The translations under genes and the position numbers were made by a program. The notes under the pieces are model-generated. The model saw nothing but the letters and a program-made list of their open reading frames with translations. It ran no database searches and was not told the origin of the DNA. Positions 50,402 to 59,393 of a stretch of 64,000 nucleotides of DNA are shown here, one piece after another (within the stretch, counting starts at the first letter, position 1; the number at the start of each line of letters is the position of its first letter). Where the stretch lies: positions 372,001-436,000 of the forward strand of contig NZ_JBNJLK010000001.1 in assembly GCF_051195255.1 (NCBI RefSeq). The letters are read 5' to 3'. The DNA comes from Falsirhodobacter sp051195255 (GTDB lineage: Bacteria > Pseudomonadota > Alphaproteobacteria > Rhodobacterales > Rhodobacteraceae).

Positions 50402-51265
50402 TCAGCGCTTGGTGGTGTCGAAGCCGGGACGATCGGTGCGGTCGTCCTCGATCTCCACTTCCGTGTGACGGACCGAGTCCGAGATCGTCTCGCGGTGGGT
50501 TTCGCTGGTCTTGCGCAGGCCGACCTCTTCCACAACGCGGGCGTCTTTGGACACGACGGCTTCCTCGCGGTATTCCTCGGCTTCCAGCGTGCGGTCTGTG
50601 AAGGTGTCGGCGGCGGTCACGTCGCGGTCCACCGGACGACGCTCCAGCGAGACATGCTCTTCGCGCAGGTCGATCGTTTCGCTGACCGGCTCTTCCACCG
50701 TGTAGGCGCGGACGCGGACACGGCCGTGCTGGGTGTCGCGCTTGCCGACGCGCAGACGCTCTTCCACGATCGGGATGACGTCGTCATCCGTGCGGTTCAG
50801 ATCGGTGCGGTCGACGTCGGACACCGGGCGTGCCACCGGCGCGGCATAGGCGCTGGATTCGTATCCGCCCCAGCCTTCCGAACGCCAGCTGGCTTCACGC
50901 TCGTCCAGGTTGACGGTGCCTTCGTCGTCCAGGATGTCGAGCACGGTGTCGTATTCGGTACCGGCGATGCCCGTGACCGTCACAAGGTAGCCGCCTCGCG
51001 ACAGACCCTCGGCATAGGTGTAGCGGTCTTCATCGGGGAAGAAGTAGTCGCCCAGCTTGTCCCAGAAGCCCTTGTCCTCGCCGGACGTCGTGGCGGTGGG
51101 GGTGGTCGTCGTGCCGGTGGCGGAGTCGCCTTCCACACGGATTTGCGACGAAGACACTCCGGCCTGGTTCAGGCGCGCGACGGCGGCGTCCGCGTCGGCA
51201 CGGTTGTCGAACAGGGCGGAGATCGAGGTTGCACCGGATGTGCCGATATCAGTGTCATAGGTCAT
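50402..51265 (-). CDS. YsnF/AvaK-domain (DUF2382) stress-type protein
   Basis: A 287-aa very acidic and hydrophilic protein. The N-terminal part (about 12-115: ISALFDNRADADAAVARLNQAG, then RGGYLVTVTGI) resembles the general stress protein 17M fold; a Thr/Ser-rich linker follows at about 50-60. The C-terminal half (about 165-270) is a DUF2382 (YsnF) domain starting VIPIVEERLRVGKRDTQHGRV. Relatives are induced by stress in Bacillus, Deinococcus and cyanobacteria; mechanism unknown. It follows the shorter DUF2382 gene by 29 bases and probably shares its promoter. Confidence 0.85.
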   Translation of the reverse strand: MTYDTDIGTSGATSISALFDNRADADAAVARLNQAGVSSSQIRVEGDSATGTTTTPTATTSGEDKGFWDKLGDYFFPDEDRYTYAEGLSRGGYLVTVTGIAGTEYDTVLDILDDEGTVNLDEREASWRSEGWGGYESSAYAAPVARPVSDVDRTDLNRTDDDVIPIVEERLRVGKRDTQHGRVRVRAYTVEEPVSETIDLREEHVSLERRPVDRDVTAADTFTDRTLEAEEYREEAVVSKDARVVEEVGLRKTSETHRETISDSVRHTEVEIEDDRTDRPGFDTTKR

Positions 51266-51294
51266 CGGGGTCGTCCTTTCGTCATTTCATTGAA

Positions 51295-51684
51295 TCAGCG
51301 GTCGTCTTCGGGAAGAAGCCGCTCGACGGAAGCGGTTTGCCTGCGGGTTGTGACCGGCACTTCGGTCGTGTCCCGATGTTCCACACGTCGGATGTGAATT
51401 TCTTCGCGGACGTAGAGTTCGCGAAGAACGACAAGCCGCTCCTCCACTATGGGGATGATGGTCAGATCGCCTTCGACAACGACCTCCGGGGCCTTGTCGA
51501 CCTTGCGATCCACGGGAACCCGTACGACTTCCACTTCCATTCTCCCGAGTTCGAGGGGGACCAGCGATTCCACCGCCTCCGTGTGCGTGCTGACACGCAC
51601 CCGGCCCGTGACGATCTTTTCCTTCGTCACGGTTGCCCGTTCCTCCATCAGGGGAAGAAAGTCCGTATGATGTTCCTCGGCCAT
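51295..51684 (-). CDS. Short YsnF-type DUF2382 protein with internal duplication
   Basis: A 129-aa protein made only of DUF2382 sequence. Two copies of a unit can be seen: FLPLMEERATVTKEK near residue 9 and IIPIVEERLVVLREL near residue 75, each followed by charged beta strands. It is related to the C-terminal half of the neighbouring 287-aa protein, suggesting duplication. AAAGGA precedes the ATG. A GGAAC-N16-GGTT element lies just upstream, consistent with stress induction. Function unknown. Confidence 0.82.
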   Translation of the reverse strand: MAEEHHTDFLPLMEERATVTKEKIVTGRVRVSTHTEAVESLVPLELGRMEVEVVRVPVDRKVDKAPEVVVEGDLTIIPIVEERLVVLRELYVREEIHIRRVEHRDTTEVPVTTRRQTASVERLLPEDDR

Positions 51685-51712
51685 GACATCCTTTCACAGA
51701 GAGCGACGTGAC

Positions 51713-51737
51713 AACCGTATGAGCGGGACGATGTTCC
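51713..51737 (-). promoter_or_regulatory. EcfG-like promoter element before the DUF2382 pair
   Basis: On the minus strand GGAAC (51737-51733) is followed after 16 bases by GGTT (51716-51713), one mismatch at the least conserved position of GGAAC-N16/17-CGTT. It ends 29 bases before the start codon at 51684. A second GGAAC lies ten bases further upstream with CGCT at the matching distance. Confidence 0.45.
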
Positions 51738-51871
51738 GTCAGGTTCCGGGCACAGGCGGAAAATGACCGACGGGAGGACGCGGCCGGATGTTCCCGGGAT
51801 TGTCGCAAAGATTTGATACGCTCTTTGCTGGACCTAACTTTCCCTCAGCAACCTGAGGGGGAAAAGGCACC

Positions 51872-53245
51872 ATGCGACATCCGCTGCTGTCCGCAGCGCT
51901 GATCCTTGCCGCCGGCACGGCACAGGCGCAGGACCTGCTGTTCCCCCCGGGTGAGGACGCACGCTTCAACTGGGCGTCCTACGAGGCCTTCAAGACTGGT
52001 CATGACCTGAGTGGCCAGAGCGTCACCATCGCCGGCCCCTGGACGGCCGAGGACGAGGTGACCTTTCGCCGCGTGTTCGAGTATTTCGAGGCGGCCACCG
52101 GGGCCACGGTGAACTATGCGGGTTCGGACAGTTTCGAGCAGCAGATCGTCATCGACACCTCAGCCGGATCGCCGCCGGACATCGCAGTCTTTCCGCAGCC
52201 GGGGCTGGCACGCGGGCTGGCGGCGCAGGGCAAGCTGACCCCCCTGCCCGAGGACACAGGCCCCTGGTTGCGCGAGAACTATGCCGCCGGCGACAGTTGG
52301 GTGGAACTGGTCACCTTCCCCGGCCCGGACGGGCAACCCCATGTCTATGGCCTGCCCTACAAGATCGACGTGAAGTCGCTGGTGTTCTACTCGCCCGAGA
52401 ACTTCGCCGCGATGGGCTATGAGGTTCCCCGCACGATGGAGGATCTGAAGACCCTGACGGAACGCATCGTGGCCGACGGCGGCACGCCCTGGTGCATCGG
52501 GCTTGGCGCGGGATCGGCCACCGGCTGGCCCGCCACCGACTGGGTGGAAGACCTGATGCTGCGCGTGAACACGCCCGAAGTCTATGACCAGTGGGTCACG
52601 CACCAGATCCCCTTCGACGATCCGCGCGTCCTTGCCGCGATCGAGGAGTTCGGCTGGTTCGCCAAGACCGACGCCTTCGTGGATGGAGGCGCGGGCGGCG
52701 TCGGCTGGATCGACCACCGCGACAGCCCGACCGGCCTGTTCGCCATTCCGCCGCGCTGCTTCCTGATGCATCAGGCGTCCTTCATCGGATCGTTCTTCCC
52801 CCCGGGGACGGAGTTCGGGAGCGATGTCGACTTCTTCTACATGCCCCCCTATGCCAGCCGCCCGGAACTGGGCCAGCCCGTCTTGGGCGCGGGCACGACC
52901 TTCTCGCTCACCCGCGACACGCCGGTGGCGCAGGCGTTTCTGGAATTCCTGCGCATTCCATTGGCGCATGAGGTGTGGATGGCGCAGACCGGCTTCCTGA
53001 CGCCGCTGAAAAGCGCGAACCTTGATGCCTATGGCGACCCGACCTTGCGCGGGATGGGAGAGATCCTGGTGAACGCCGACACCTTCCGCTTCGACGCGTC
53101 GGACCTGATGCCGGGCGCGATCGGGGCGGCCGCCTTCTGGACCGGCATGATCGATTACGTGGCGGGCGACACCGCGGCCGAGGCCGCCGGAATGATCGAA
53201 CAAACCTGGGACAGCTTGGCCCGCACCGGAGGTATCGACGGATGA
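51872..53245 (+). CDS. aglE: Alpha-glucoside ABC transporter, substrate-binding protein
   Basis: A 457-aa periplasmic binding protein of the family-1 (maltose-type) solute-binding group. Signal peptide about 1-20 ending AQA. Features of AglE include the DLSGQSVTIAGPWTAEDEV start, SAGSPPDIAVFPQPGL, GLPYKIDVKSLVFY and GGTPWCIGLGAGSATGWPATDW. It delivers alpha-glucosides such as sucrose, maltose or trehalose to AglFG. GAGGGGG lies upstream of the ATG. Its stop overlaps aglF (ATGA). No aglR-type LacI regulator is adjacent, unlike Sinorhizobium. Confidence 0.88.
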   Translation: MRHPLLSAALILAAGTAQAQDLLFPPGEDARFNWASYEAFKTGHDLSGQSVTIAGPWTAEDEVTFRRVFEYFEAATGATVNYAGSDSFEQQIVIDTSAGSPPDIAVFPQPGLARGLAAQGKLTPLPEDTGPWLRENYAAGDSWVELVTFPGPDGQPHVYGLPYKIDVKSLVFYSPENFAAMGYEVPRTMEDLKTLTERIVADGGTPWCIGLGAGSATGWPATDWVEDLMLRVNTPEVYDQWVTHQIPFDDPRVLAAIEEFGWFAKTDAFVDGGAGGVGWIDHRDSPTGLFAIPPRCFLMHQASFIGSFFPPGTEFGSDVDFFYMPPYASRPELGQPVLGAGTTFSLTRDTPVAQAFLEFLRIPLAHEVWMAQTGFLTPLKSANLDAYGDPTLRGMGEILVNADTFRFDASDLMPGAIGAAAFWTGMIDYVAGDTAAEAAGMIEQTWDSLARTGGIDG

Positions 53246-54228
53246 ACCAGATCCTCCTTGCCGCCGTGACCATCCTCGTCGGCGTGGCCGGATGCCTCGC
53301 CTATTTCTGGCTGTCGAACCTGTTGCTGGACCGCCTGTTTCCGCCGCGCGGAACGAACGCCGCCCACAACCTGCGCCGGTCGGGCCGCATCCGCCCCTGG
53401 CTGTTCCTGACGCCGGCCATCCTGTTTCTGGCCGTCTACCTTGTGTATCCGGTCTTCGCGTCCCTGTGGCTCGCCTTCTCGCGCAATGGGGAGTTCGTGG
53501 GGGTGGAGAATTTTGTCTGGCTGGTGAACGATCCGAAGTTCCGCGAAAGCCTGCTGAACAACCTTCTGTGGCTGATCTTCGTGCCGACCATGGCCACATT
53601 TGTCGGCCTGATCGCGGCGCAGCTGACCGACAGCATCAAGTGGGGCGCGGCCGCGAAATCGCTGATCTTCATGCCCATGGCGATCAGCTTCGTGGGCGCC
53701 GCCGTCATCTGGAAGTTCATCTACGAATTTCGGGCCGAGGAGCTGGCCCAGATCGGCCTTCTGAACGCGATCGTCACCTCGATGGGGTTCGCGCCCAAGG
53801 CCTGGCTGACGCTGCCGGTGTGGAACACGTTCTTTCTGATGATCATCATGGTCTGGATGCAGGCGGGCTTTGCCATGGTGCTTCTGTCCGCCGCCCTGCG
53901 CGGCATCCCCGATGAGACGATCGAGGCCGCGATTCTGGATGGCGCGTCGCCCTGGCAGGTGTTCCGGCGCATCCAGGTGCCGCAGATCTGGGGCACCATC
54001 GCCGTGGTGTGGACCACCATCACGATCATGGTGCTGAAGATCTTCGACATCGTCTTTGCCATCACCAACGGCCAATGGGGCACGCAGGTTCTGGCCAACA
54101 TGATGTATGACTGGTCGTTCCGCGCGGGCGACTTCAACCGCGGCGCCACCATCGCCATCGTCATCATGATCGCCGTGCTGCCGATCATGGTCTGGAACAT
54201 CCGCAACGCCAGCCGGGAAAGGGATTGA
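53242..54228 (+). CDS. aglF: Alpha-glucoside ABC transporter, permease AglF
   Basis: A 328-aa inner-membrane permease of the MalF type. An N-terminal helix (about 3-28) is followed by a cytoplasmic stretch, then LFLTPAILFLAVYLVYPV and five further helices. The EAA loop EAAILDGASPWQVFRRIQVP, which contacts the ATPase, is near residue 230. Coupled to aglE by ATGA and one base from aglG. Confidence 0.9.
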   Translation: MNQILLAAVTILVGVAGCLAYFWLSNLLLDRLFPPRGTNAAHNLRRSGRIRPWLFLTPAILFLAVYLVYPVFASLWLAFSRNGEFVGVENFVWLVNDPKFRESLLNNLLWLIFVPTMATFVGLIAAQLTDSIKWGAAAKSLIFMPMAISFVGAAVIWKFIYEFRAEELAQIGLLNAIVTSMGFAPKAWLTLPVWNTFFLMIIMVWMQAGFAMVLLSAALRGIPDETIEAAILDGASPWQVFRRIQVPQIWGTIAVVWTTITIMVLKIFDIVFAITNGQWGTQVLANMMYDWSFRAGDFNRGATIAIVIMIAVLPIMVWNIRNASRERD

Positions 54229-54229
54229 G

Positions 54230-55405
54230 ATGGAGAACATCGCGGGCAAACGCGGGCGGCTGACATGGGCGCTGAACATCGCCGTCCTTCTTCTGGTGCT
54301 GTTGTGGACGATCCCGACCATCGGGCTGCTGATCTCCTCGTTCCGGGACGCCGAACAGCTTCAGACGTCGGGCTGGTGGACATCGCTGACGCCGCAGCAG
54401 GAATCCTGGTCCGCCCGGTCCGCCGCGCCCGATGCAGCGGTGCACGACGGCGGAACCTATGTGCTGGAAGGCAACGTCTTCGGCGATGCCACGGGCAAGG
54501 TCGTGGCCTTCGGCGTCAGCCCGATGGCCCCCGAGGAATTCGCGGCCGGTGACACTGCCGATCGCCCCGACGGTGGCACGCTGACCGTCAATGCCGACGG
54601 AAGCTACCGCCTGGAACAGGCCCGGCCCTTCACCCCGCCCGAGGTGGCCGCCGGCGACACGGCGGGCGGAACGGCCCCGCGCGGGCTGCGCGTTTTCGTC
54701 ACCTCCACCGAACCGCCGGACTTCACCACCGGCAACTATGGCACCGTGCTCAACGCCGACGGGATGGGCCAGTCCTTCCTGAACACGCTGACGGTGGCCA
54801 TTCCCGCCACGGTGATCCCGATCCTGGTCGCCGCCTACGCCGCCTATGCGCTGGCCTGGATGCACTTTCCGGGGCGGGCGCTGCTGGTGTCCATTGTGGT
54901 AGGGCTGCTGGTCGTGCCGCTGCAACTGGCACTGATCCCGCTTTTGCAGCTGCACAACGGCATTGGATTGGGGCGCGGCTATATCGGGGCGTGGCTGGCG
55001 CATACGGGCTTCGGCCTCCCGCTCGCCATCTATCTTCTGCGCAATTACATGGTCGGCCTCCCGCGCGAGGTGATTGAAAGCGCGCGCGTCGACGGGGCCA
55101 CGGATTTCGAGATCTTCCGCAAGATCATCCTGCCTTTGTCCCTGCCCGCGCTGGCGGCCTTCGGGATCTTCCAGTTCCTGTGGACGTGGAACGACCTGCT
55201 GGTGGCCAAGGTGTTCCTTGGCACCTCCGACACGCAGATGGTGATGACGGGCCGGATCGTGGAGCTTCTGGGTTCGCGCGGCAACAACTGGGAACTGCTG
55301 ACGGCGGCGGCCTTCATCTCCATGATCGTGCCGCTGATCGTCTTCTTCTCACTTCAGAAATACTTCGTCCGCGGCCTTCTCGCCGGATCGGTCAAGGGGG
55401 GATAA
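54230..55405 (+). CDS. aglG: Alpha-glucoside ABC transporter, permease AglG
   Basis: A 391-aa MalG-type permease. The first helix (about 12-32) is followed by a periplasmic insertion of roughly 130 residues (about 40-175) that is rich in Gly, Thr and Asp, before the usual five-helix core resumes at NTLTVAIPATVIPILVAAYA. The EAA loop is ESARVDGATDFEIFRKIILP. A similar insertion is known in AglG proteins; ordinary MalG-type permeases are about 280 aa. One base after aglF and two bases before the AglK start region. Confidence 0.9.
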   Translation: MENIAGKRGRLTWALNIAVLLLVLLWTIPTIGLLISSFRDAEQLQTSGWWTSLTPQQESWSARSAAPDAAVHDGGTYVLEGNVFGDATGKVVAFGVSPMAPEEFAAGDTADRPDGGTLTVNADGSYRLEQARPFTPPEVAAGDTAGGTAPRGLRVFVTSTEPPDFTTGNYGTVLNADGMGQSFLNTLTVAIPATVIPILVAAYAAYALAWMHFPGRALLVSIVVGLLVVPLQLALIPLLQLHNGIGLGRGYIGAWLAHTGFGLPLAIYLLRNYMVGLPREVIESARVDGATDFEIFRKIILPLSLPALAAFGIFQFLWTWNDLLVAKVFLGTSDTQMVMTGRIVELLGSRGNNWELLTAAAFISMIVPLIVFFSLQKYFVRGLLAGSVKGG

Positions 55406-55407
55406 CC

Positions 55408-56493
<1,086 letters not shown>

Positions 56494-56506
56494 AGCGGCC
56501 CGACCG

Positions 56507-56621
56507 TCAGCGGTCCTTGATCGTCAGCGGCACGGGGGCAAGGTTCGGCAGGATCAGCACGGCCCCGGTCACCTCGGCCGGCGGGGCGGTGAAGGTGCCC
56601 TTCCAGCTGCCGACGCGGGGG
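56507..56621 (-). pseudogene. 3' fragment of an unidentified truncated gene
   Basis: On the minus strand an open frame runs into a TGA at 56509-56507 and reads NPRVGSWKGTFTAPP, then AEVTGAVLILPNLAP, then VPLTIKDR. Codon choice is strongly coding-like (GC third positions). About 38 codons remain; the upstream part is cut off at about 56621 where transposase sequence begins on the other strand. I do not recognise the protein. Its stop is 14 bases from the aglK stop, so it was a convergent neighbour before truncation. Confidence 0.5.
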
Positions 56622-56752
56622 TTGTTCGGACGCCTCAAGGGTCGGCGGCGGATCGCCACCCGTTACGACCGAGGCCCGGAGACGTTCTTCTCCGCCATTG
56701 CTCTCGCAGCCGCCGTCTTGTTCTGGCTCTGAAACTCAATGAGTCTGGAGCC
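56620..56752 (+). mobile_element. 3' remnant of an IS5-family transposase and right IS end
   Basis: From about 56620 to the TGA at 56730-56732 the plus strand encodes FGRLKGRRRIATRYDRGP, then ETFFSAIALAAAVLFWL. This is the typical C-terminus of alphaproteobacterial IS5-family (IS427-like) transposases. The 20 bases after the stop, ending GAGTCTGGAGCC, look like a right terminal end, followed by CTAG. The rest of the transposase and the left end are missing, so the element is dead. The junction with the minus-strand fragment near 56620 marks a deletion. Confidence 0.72.
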
Positions 56753-57906
56753 TAGTAGAAACACCTTTTGAACGGCTTCACCGCAGCTCCCATCGCCGCA
56801 GCCTCGGCGCCGATGTTCGATACGATCAGGGCAGGGTTCGGTCGCGGAGCGCCGTATCGGGACGCGCCAAACAGTCGTGTGCGATCAATGAGAAGTTTCG
56901 CCAATTCGGGCGGCACCTCGCCGCCGAAAACGATCGCCTGCGGGTCATAGACCGCCCAGATCGCGTTGATCAGACGGCGGTACGCGGGCGTGACCTCATC
57001 GACCCAATCCGCCAGGCCTGGCCAAGCGGGATCGAACCCTTCGCGCATGGCGGCGATGGTCGGAACATCCACGCCGTTCCGCTTCAGCGTCTCCATCAGC
57101 AGTTGCAGCGCGGGGCGACGGCGAACCTCCTCCTCGTCGAACATCTGCGAGAATTCGCCCGCATTGCCGTTGCCGCCCTCCAGCAGCTCTCCGTCACAGA
57201 TCAGGCCGCCGCCGAAGCCGTAGTTGAAGCTGAGATAGGCGAAGTGGCGGTGCTGTCGCCCGACGCCGAACATCGCTTCTGCCACTGCGCCTGCCTTGCC
57301 TCCGTTGAAGGACCAGACCGGCACTCCAAAACGATGCGACAGGATCGGGCCAAGTTCGATCAGCGACCATTCCTGCAACGGCAGGGTGGCATTGAACCGT
57401 GTGCCGCCGAGGTGGAAGCCCGCGATGGCGAAGCCGATGCCGAACATCCGTGCAGGGTCCAGCCGCAGCGCCTTGCGCCGCACGTCAAGAATGCGTTCCA
57501 CCTCGGTCAGGCAGGCGTCCATCGGACGCCCGTCCAGCGCGAAGCTGTCTTGCGCCAGCACCGTTCCCGCAAGATCCAGAAGGCACAGGTCGATTACGTC
57601 GCTGTTGAGCGAGATGCCGAGGCTCCATGCGTAATCCCCGTTCAACCGCAGCATCGGACTGGGCTGGCCGCTGCCAAGGCCCGGTTTCGGCGCGCCAAAG
57701 CAGAGGATCCCGCGACCGGACAGCGTGTCCAGTATCCGGTGGACCGATTGCTGCGTCAGATCGACCTGAGCCGTCAACTCGCGCCGCGAGATGTCGGGCG
57801 CCTGCCAGATGCGGCGCAGGATGGCGCGTTCGTTGCCCGACACCACGCCGTCATCCATCCCGCGCAGGAAAGCGGGCGAGACCAAGGCGTCGGGGCAGTA
57901 TCGCAT
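56752..57906 (-). CDS. ROK-family transcriptional regulator
   Basis: A 384-aa repressor-type protein: N-terminal winged helix (about 20-80: NERAILRRIWQAPDISRRELTA, then TQQSVHRILDTL) and a C-terminal ROK domain with the glucokinase-like fold (NYGFGGGLICDGELLEGGNGNAGEF). The usual ROK zinc motif CxCGxxGC is not evident, so ligand binding may differ. It is divergent from the ugpB-like gene and likely controls that operon. The ATG at 57906 was chosen; the frame runs to a TTG at 57945. Its TAG stop falls on the CTAG at the IS end, so the last residues may have been altered by the insertion. Confidence 0.85.
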   Translation of the reverse strand: MRYCPDALVSPAFLRGMDDGVVSGNERAILRRIWQAPDISRRELTAQVDLTQQSVHRILDTLSGRGILCFGAPKPGLGSGQPSPMLRLNGDYAWSLGISLNSDVIDLCLLDLAGTVLAQDSFALDGRPMDACLTEVERILDVRRKALRLDPARMFGIGFAIAGFHLGGTRFNATLPLQEWSLIELGPILSHRFGVPVWSFNGGKAGAVAEAMFGVGRQHRHFAYLSFNYGFGGGLICDGELLEGGNGNAGEFSQMFDEEEVRRRPALQLLMETLKRNGVDVPTIAAMREGFDPAWPGLADWVDEVTPAYRRLINAIWAVYDPQAIVFGGEVPPELAKLLIDRTRLFGASRYGAPRPNPALIVSNIGAEAAAMGAAVKPFKRCFY

Positions 57907-58039
57907 GGATAGGTCATTTCTGAAATTATCGGGTGGCAACAGCAATACGTCATTTCTCTGTCACACGTAAAGAGTAACTCTCCGCCAAGCACAATCGAGT
58001 CACCTGAAAAGTGTGACACTGACAAAAGGCGGACGATCC
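57907..58039. promoter_or_regulatory. Divergent control region between the ROK regulator and the ugp-like operon
   Basis: A 133-base gap, AT-richer than its flanks, containing several ordered repeats. GTCATTTCT occurs at 57913-57921 and 57949-57957 (36 bases apart). TGTCACAC (57959-57966) and GTGTGACA (58011-58018) form an inverted pair. AGAGT-A-ACTCT (57971-57981) is a perfect 11-base palindrome, and GTCAC/GTGAC (57999-58003 and 58013-58017) another pair. Such a set suits a dimeric or tetrameric repressor acting on both promoters, with looping possible. Confidence 0.6.
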
Positions 58040-59344
58040 GTGAAACCCACCCTTCTGGCGGCAGCCGGCCTTCTGGCCCTTGCCCCGCAACTGCACGCGG
58101 CGGATATCGAGTTCTGGTATGGCAACACCGGCAATGTCGAGGTCGCGATCCAGAACCAATGCGCGGCCTTCAACGACGCGCAAACGGACCACACCGTCAC
58201 ATGCGTCGGCCAAGGCAGCTATGAAGTCAGCATGCAGAAGGCCATCGCGGCTTATCGCGCCAAACAGCATCCGGTGCTGATCCAGTTCTTCGACGCGGGC
58301 ACGCTGGATCTGATGCTTTCGGACGCCGTGGTGCCGGTGGAAGACATCATGCCCGAGGTGGACTGGGACGACTACATCGGCGGCGCGCGCAGCTATTACG
58401 AGACCTCGACCGGCAAGCTCTATGCGCAGCCCTACAACTCGTCCACGCTGCTGTTCTACACCAACAAGACCCAACTCGAAGCCGCAGGCGTGACCGAAAC
58501 CCCCGAGACGTGGGAACAGATCATCGCCGCCGCGCAGAAGCTGAAGGACGCAGGCCATGCCTGTCCGTTCGTGACGGACGGCGACACGTGGCGCGTGCTG
58601 GAGCAGTTCTCGGCCCGTCACGCGCTGCCGATCGCGACGCAGCATAACGGCTTCGACGGCATGGACGCCGAATATGCCTTCAACACCACCTTCGCAGCCC
58701 AACATCTGGCCAATCTGGTCGAATGGCGGAACGAGGGTCTGGTCCGCATCGCCGCCGACACCAAGGCCGGAAACTACACCGCCGCTTTCAACGCGGGCGA
58801 ATGCGCGATGATGGAGCAATCCTCGGGCAGCTACGCCGCCGCCAAGGAAGCCTTCGGCGACACATACGAACTGACCGCCGCGATGGCTCCGATGTATGAA
58901 GGCCACGAACGCCACAACACCTTCGTCGGCGGCGCGTCCATCTATGTCATGAAAGGCCATGCGGATGACGAGATCGCGGCGGCCAAGGCCTTCCTCGACT
59001 TCCTGCGTGCGCCTGAGCAGCAAATGGCGTTCACGGCGGCCACCGGCTACGTCCCTGTGACCAACGAAGGTCTGGCGGCAATTCAAGCCAGCGGCGAGGC
59101 CGATACGCCGAAATACCTGACCGCCAAGATCGGCGTCGAGTCGATGAACCAACCTTCGACCCCCGACACGCGCGGCATCCGTCTGGGCTTCTACGTTCAG
59201 TTCCGCGAAATCTTCATGGAGGAAACCCAGAAGGCATGGTCGGGCGACCAGCCGATGCAGGTCGCGCTCGACAACGCCGCACGCCGTGGTGACGAACTGC
59301 TGCGCCGCTTCCAGCAGACCTACCGCAACGCCGATCTGCCGTAA
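58040..59344 (+). CDS. Glycerol-3-phosphate-type ABC transporter, substrate-binding protein (UgpB-like)
   Basis: A 434-aa periplasmic binding protein with a signal peptide ending LHA (about 1-20). The mature start ADIEFWYGNTGNVEVAIQ, YRAKQHPVLIQFFDAGT, LYAQPYNSSTLLFYTNK and FVGGASIYVMKG are UgpB features. UgpB binds sn-glycerol-3-phosphate or glycerophosphodiesters; the downstream phosphodiesterases favour the latter. The GTG at 58040 was chosen because the signal peptide begins there with GGCGGA upstream. A strong hairpin follows the stop. Confidence 0.85.
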   Translation: MKPTLLAAAGLLALAPQLHAADIEFWYGNTGNVEVAIQNQCAAFNDAQTDHTVTCVGQGSYEVSMQKAIAAYRAKQHPVLIQFFDAGTLDLMLSDAVVPVEDIMPEVDWDDYIGGARSYYETSTGKLYAQPYNSSTLLFYTNKTQLEAAGVTETPETWEQIIAAAQKLKDAGHACPFVTDGDTWRVLEQFSARHALPIATQHNGFDGMDAEYAFNTTFAAQHLANLVEWRNEGLVRIAADTKAGNYTAAFNAGECAMMEQSSGSYAAAKEAFGDTYELTAAMAPMYEGHERHNTFVGGASIYVMKGHADDEIAAAKAFLDFLRAPEQQMAFTAATGYVPVTNEGLAAIQASGEADTPKYLTAKIGVESMNQPSTPDTRGIRLGFYVQFREIFMEETQKAWSGDQPMQVALDNAARRGDELLRRFQQTYRNADLP

Positions 59345-59353
59345 GCCCTGACC

Positions 59354-59374
59354 GGCGGGCCCGAGTGGCCCGCC
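59354..59374 (+). repeat. Intercistronic hairpin between binding-protein and permease genes
   Basis: Perfect eight-base stem GGCGGGCC/GGCCCGCC (59354-59361 and 59367-59374) with a CGAGT loop, ten bases after the binding-protein stop. No T tract follows. Such hairpins after binding-protein genes, as between malE and malF, protect the upstream mRNA and allow the binding protein to be made in excess. Confidence 0.65.
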
Positions 59375-59393
59375 CATTCCCAAGGACTGCCCC

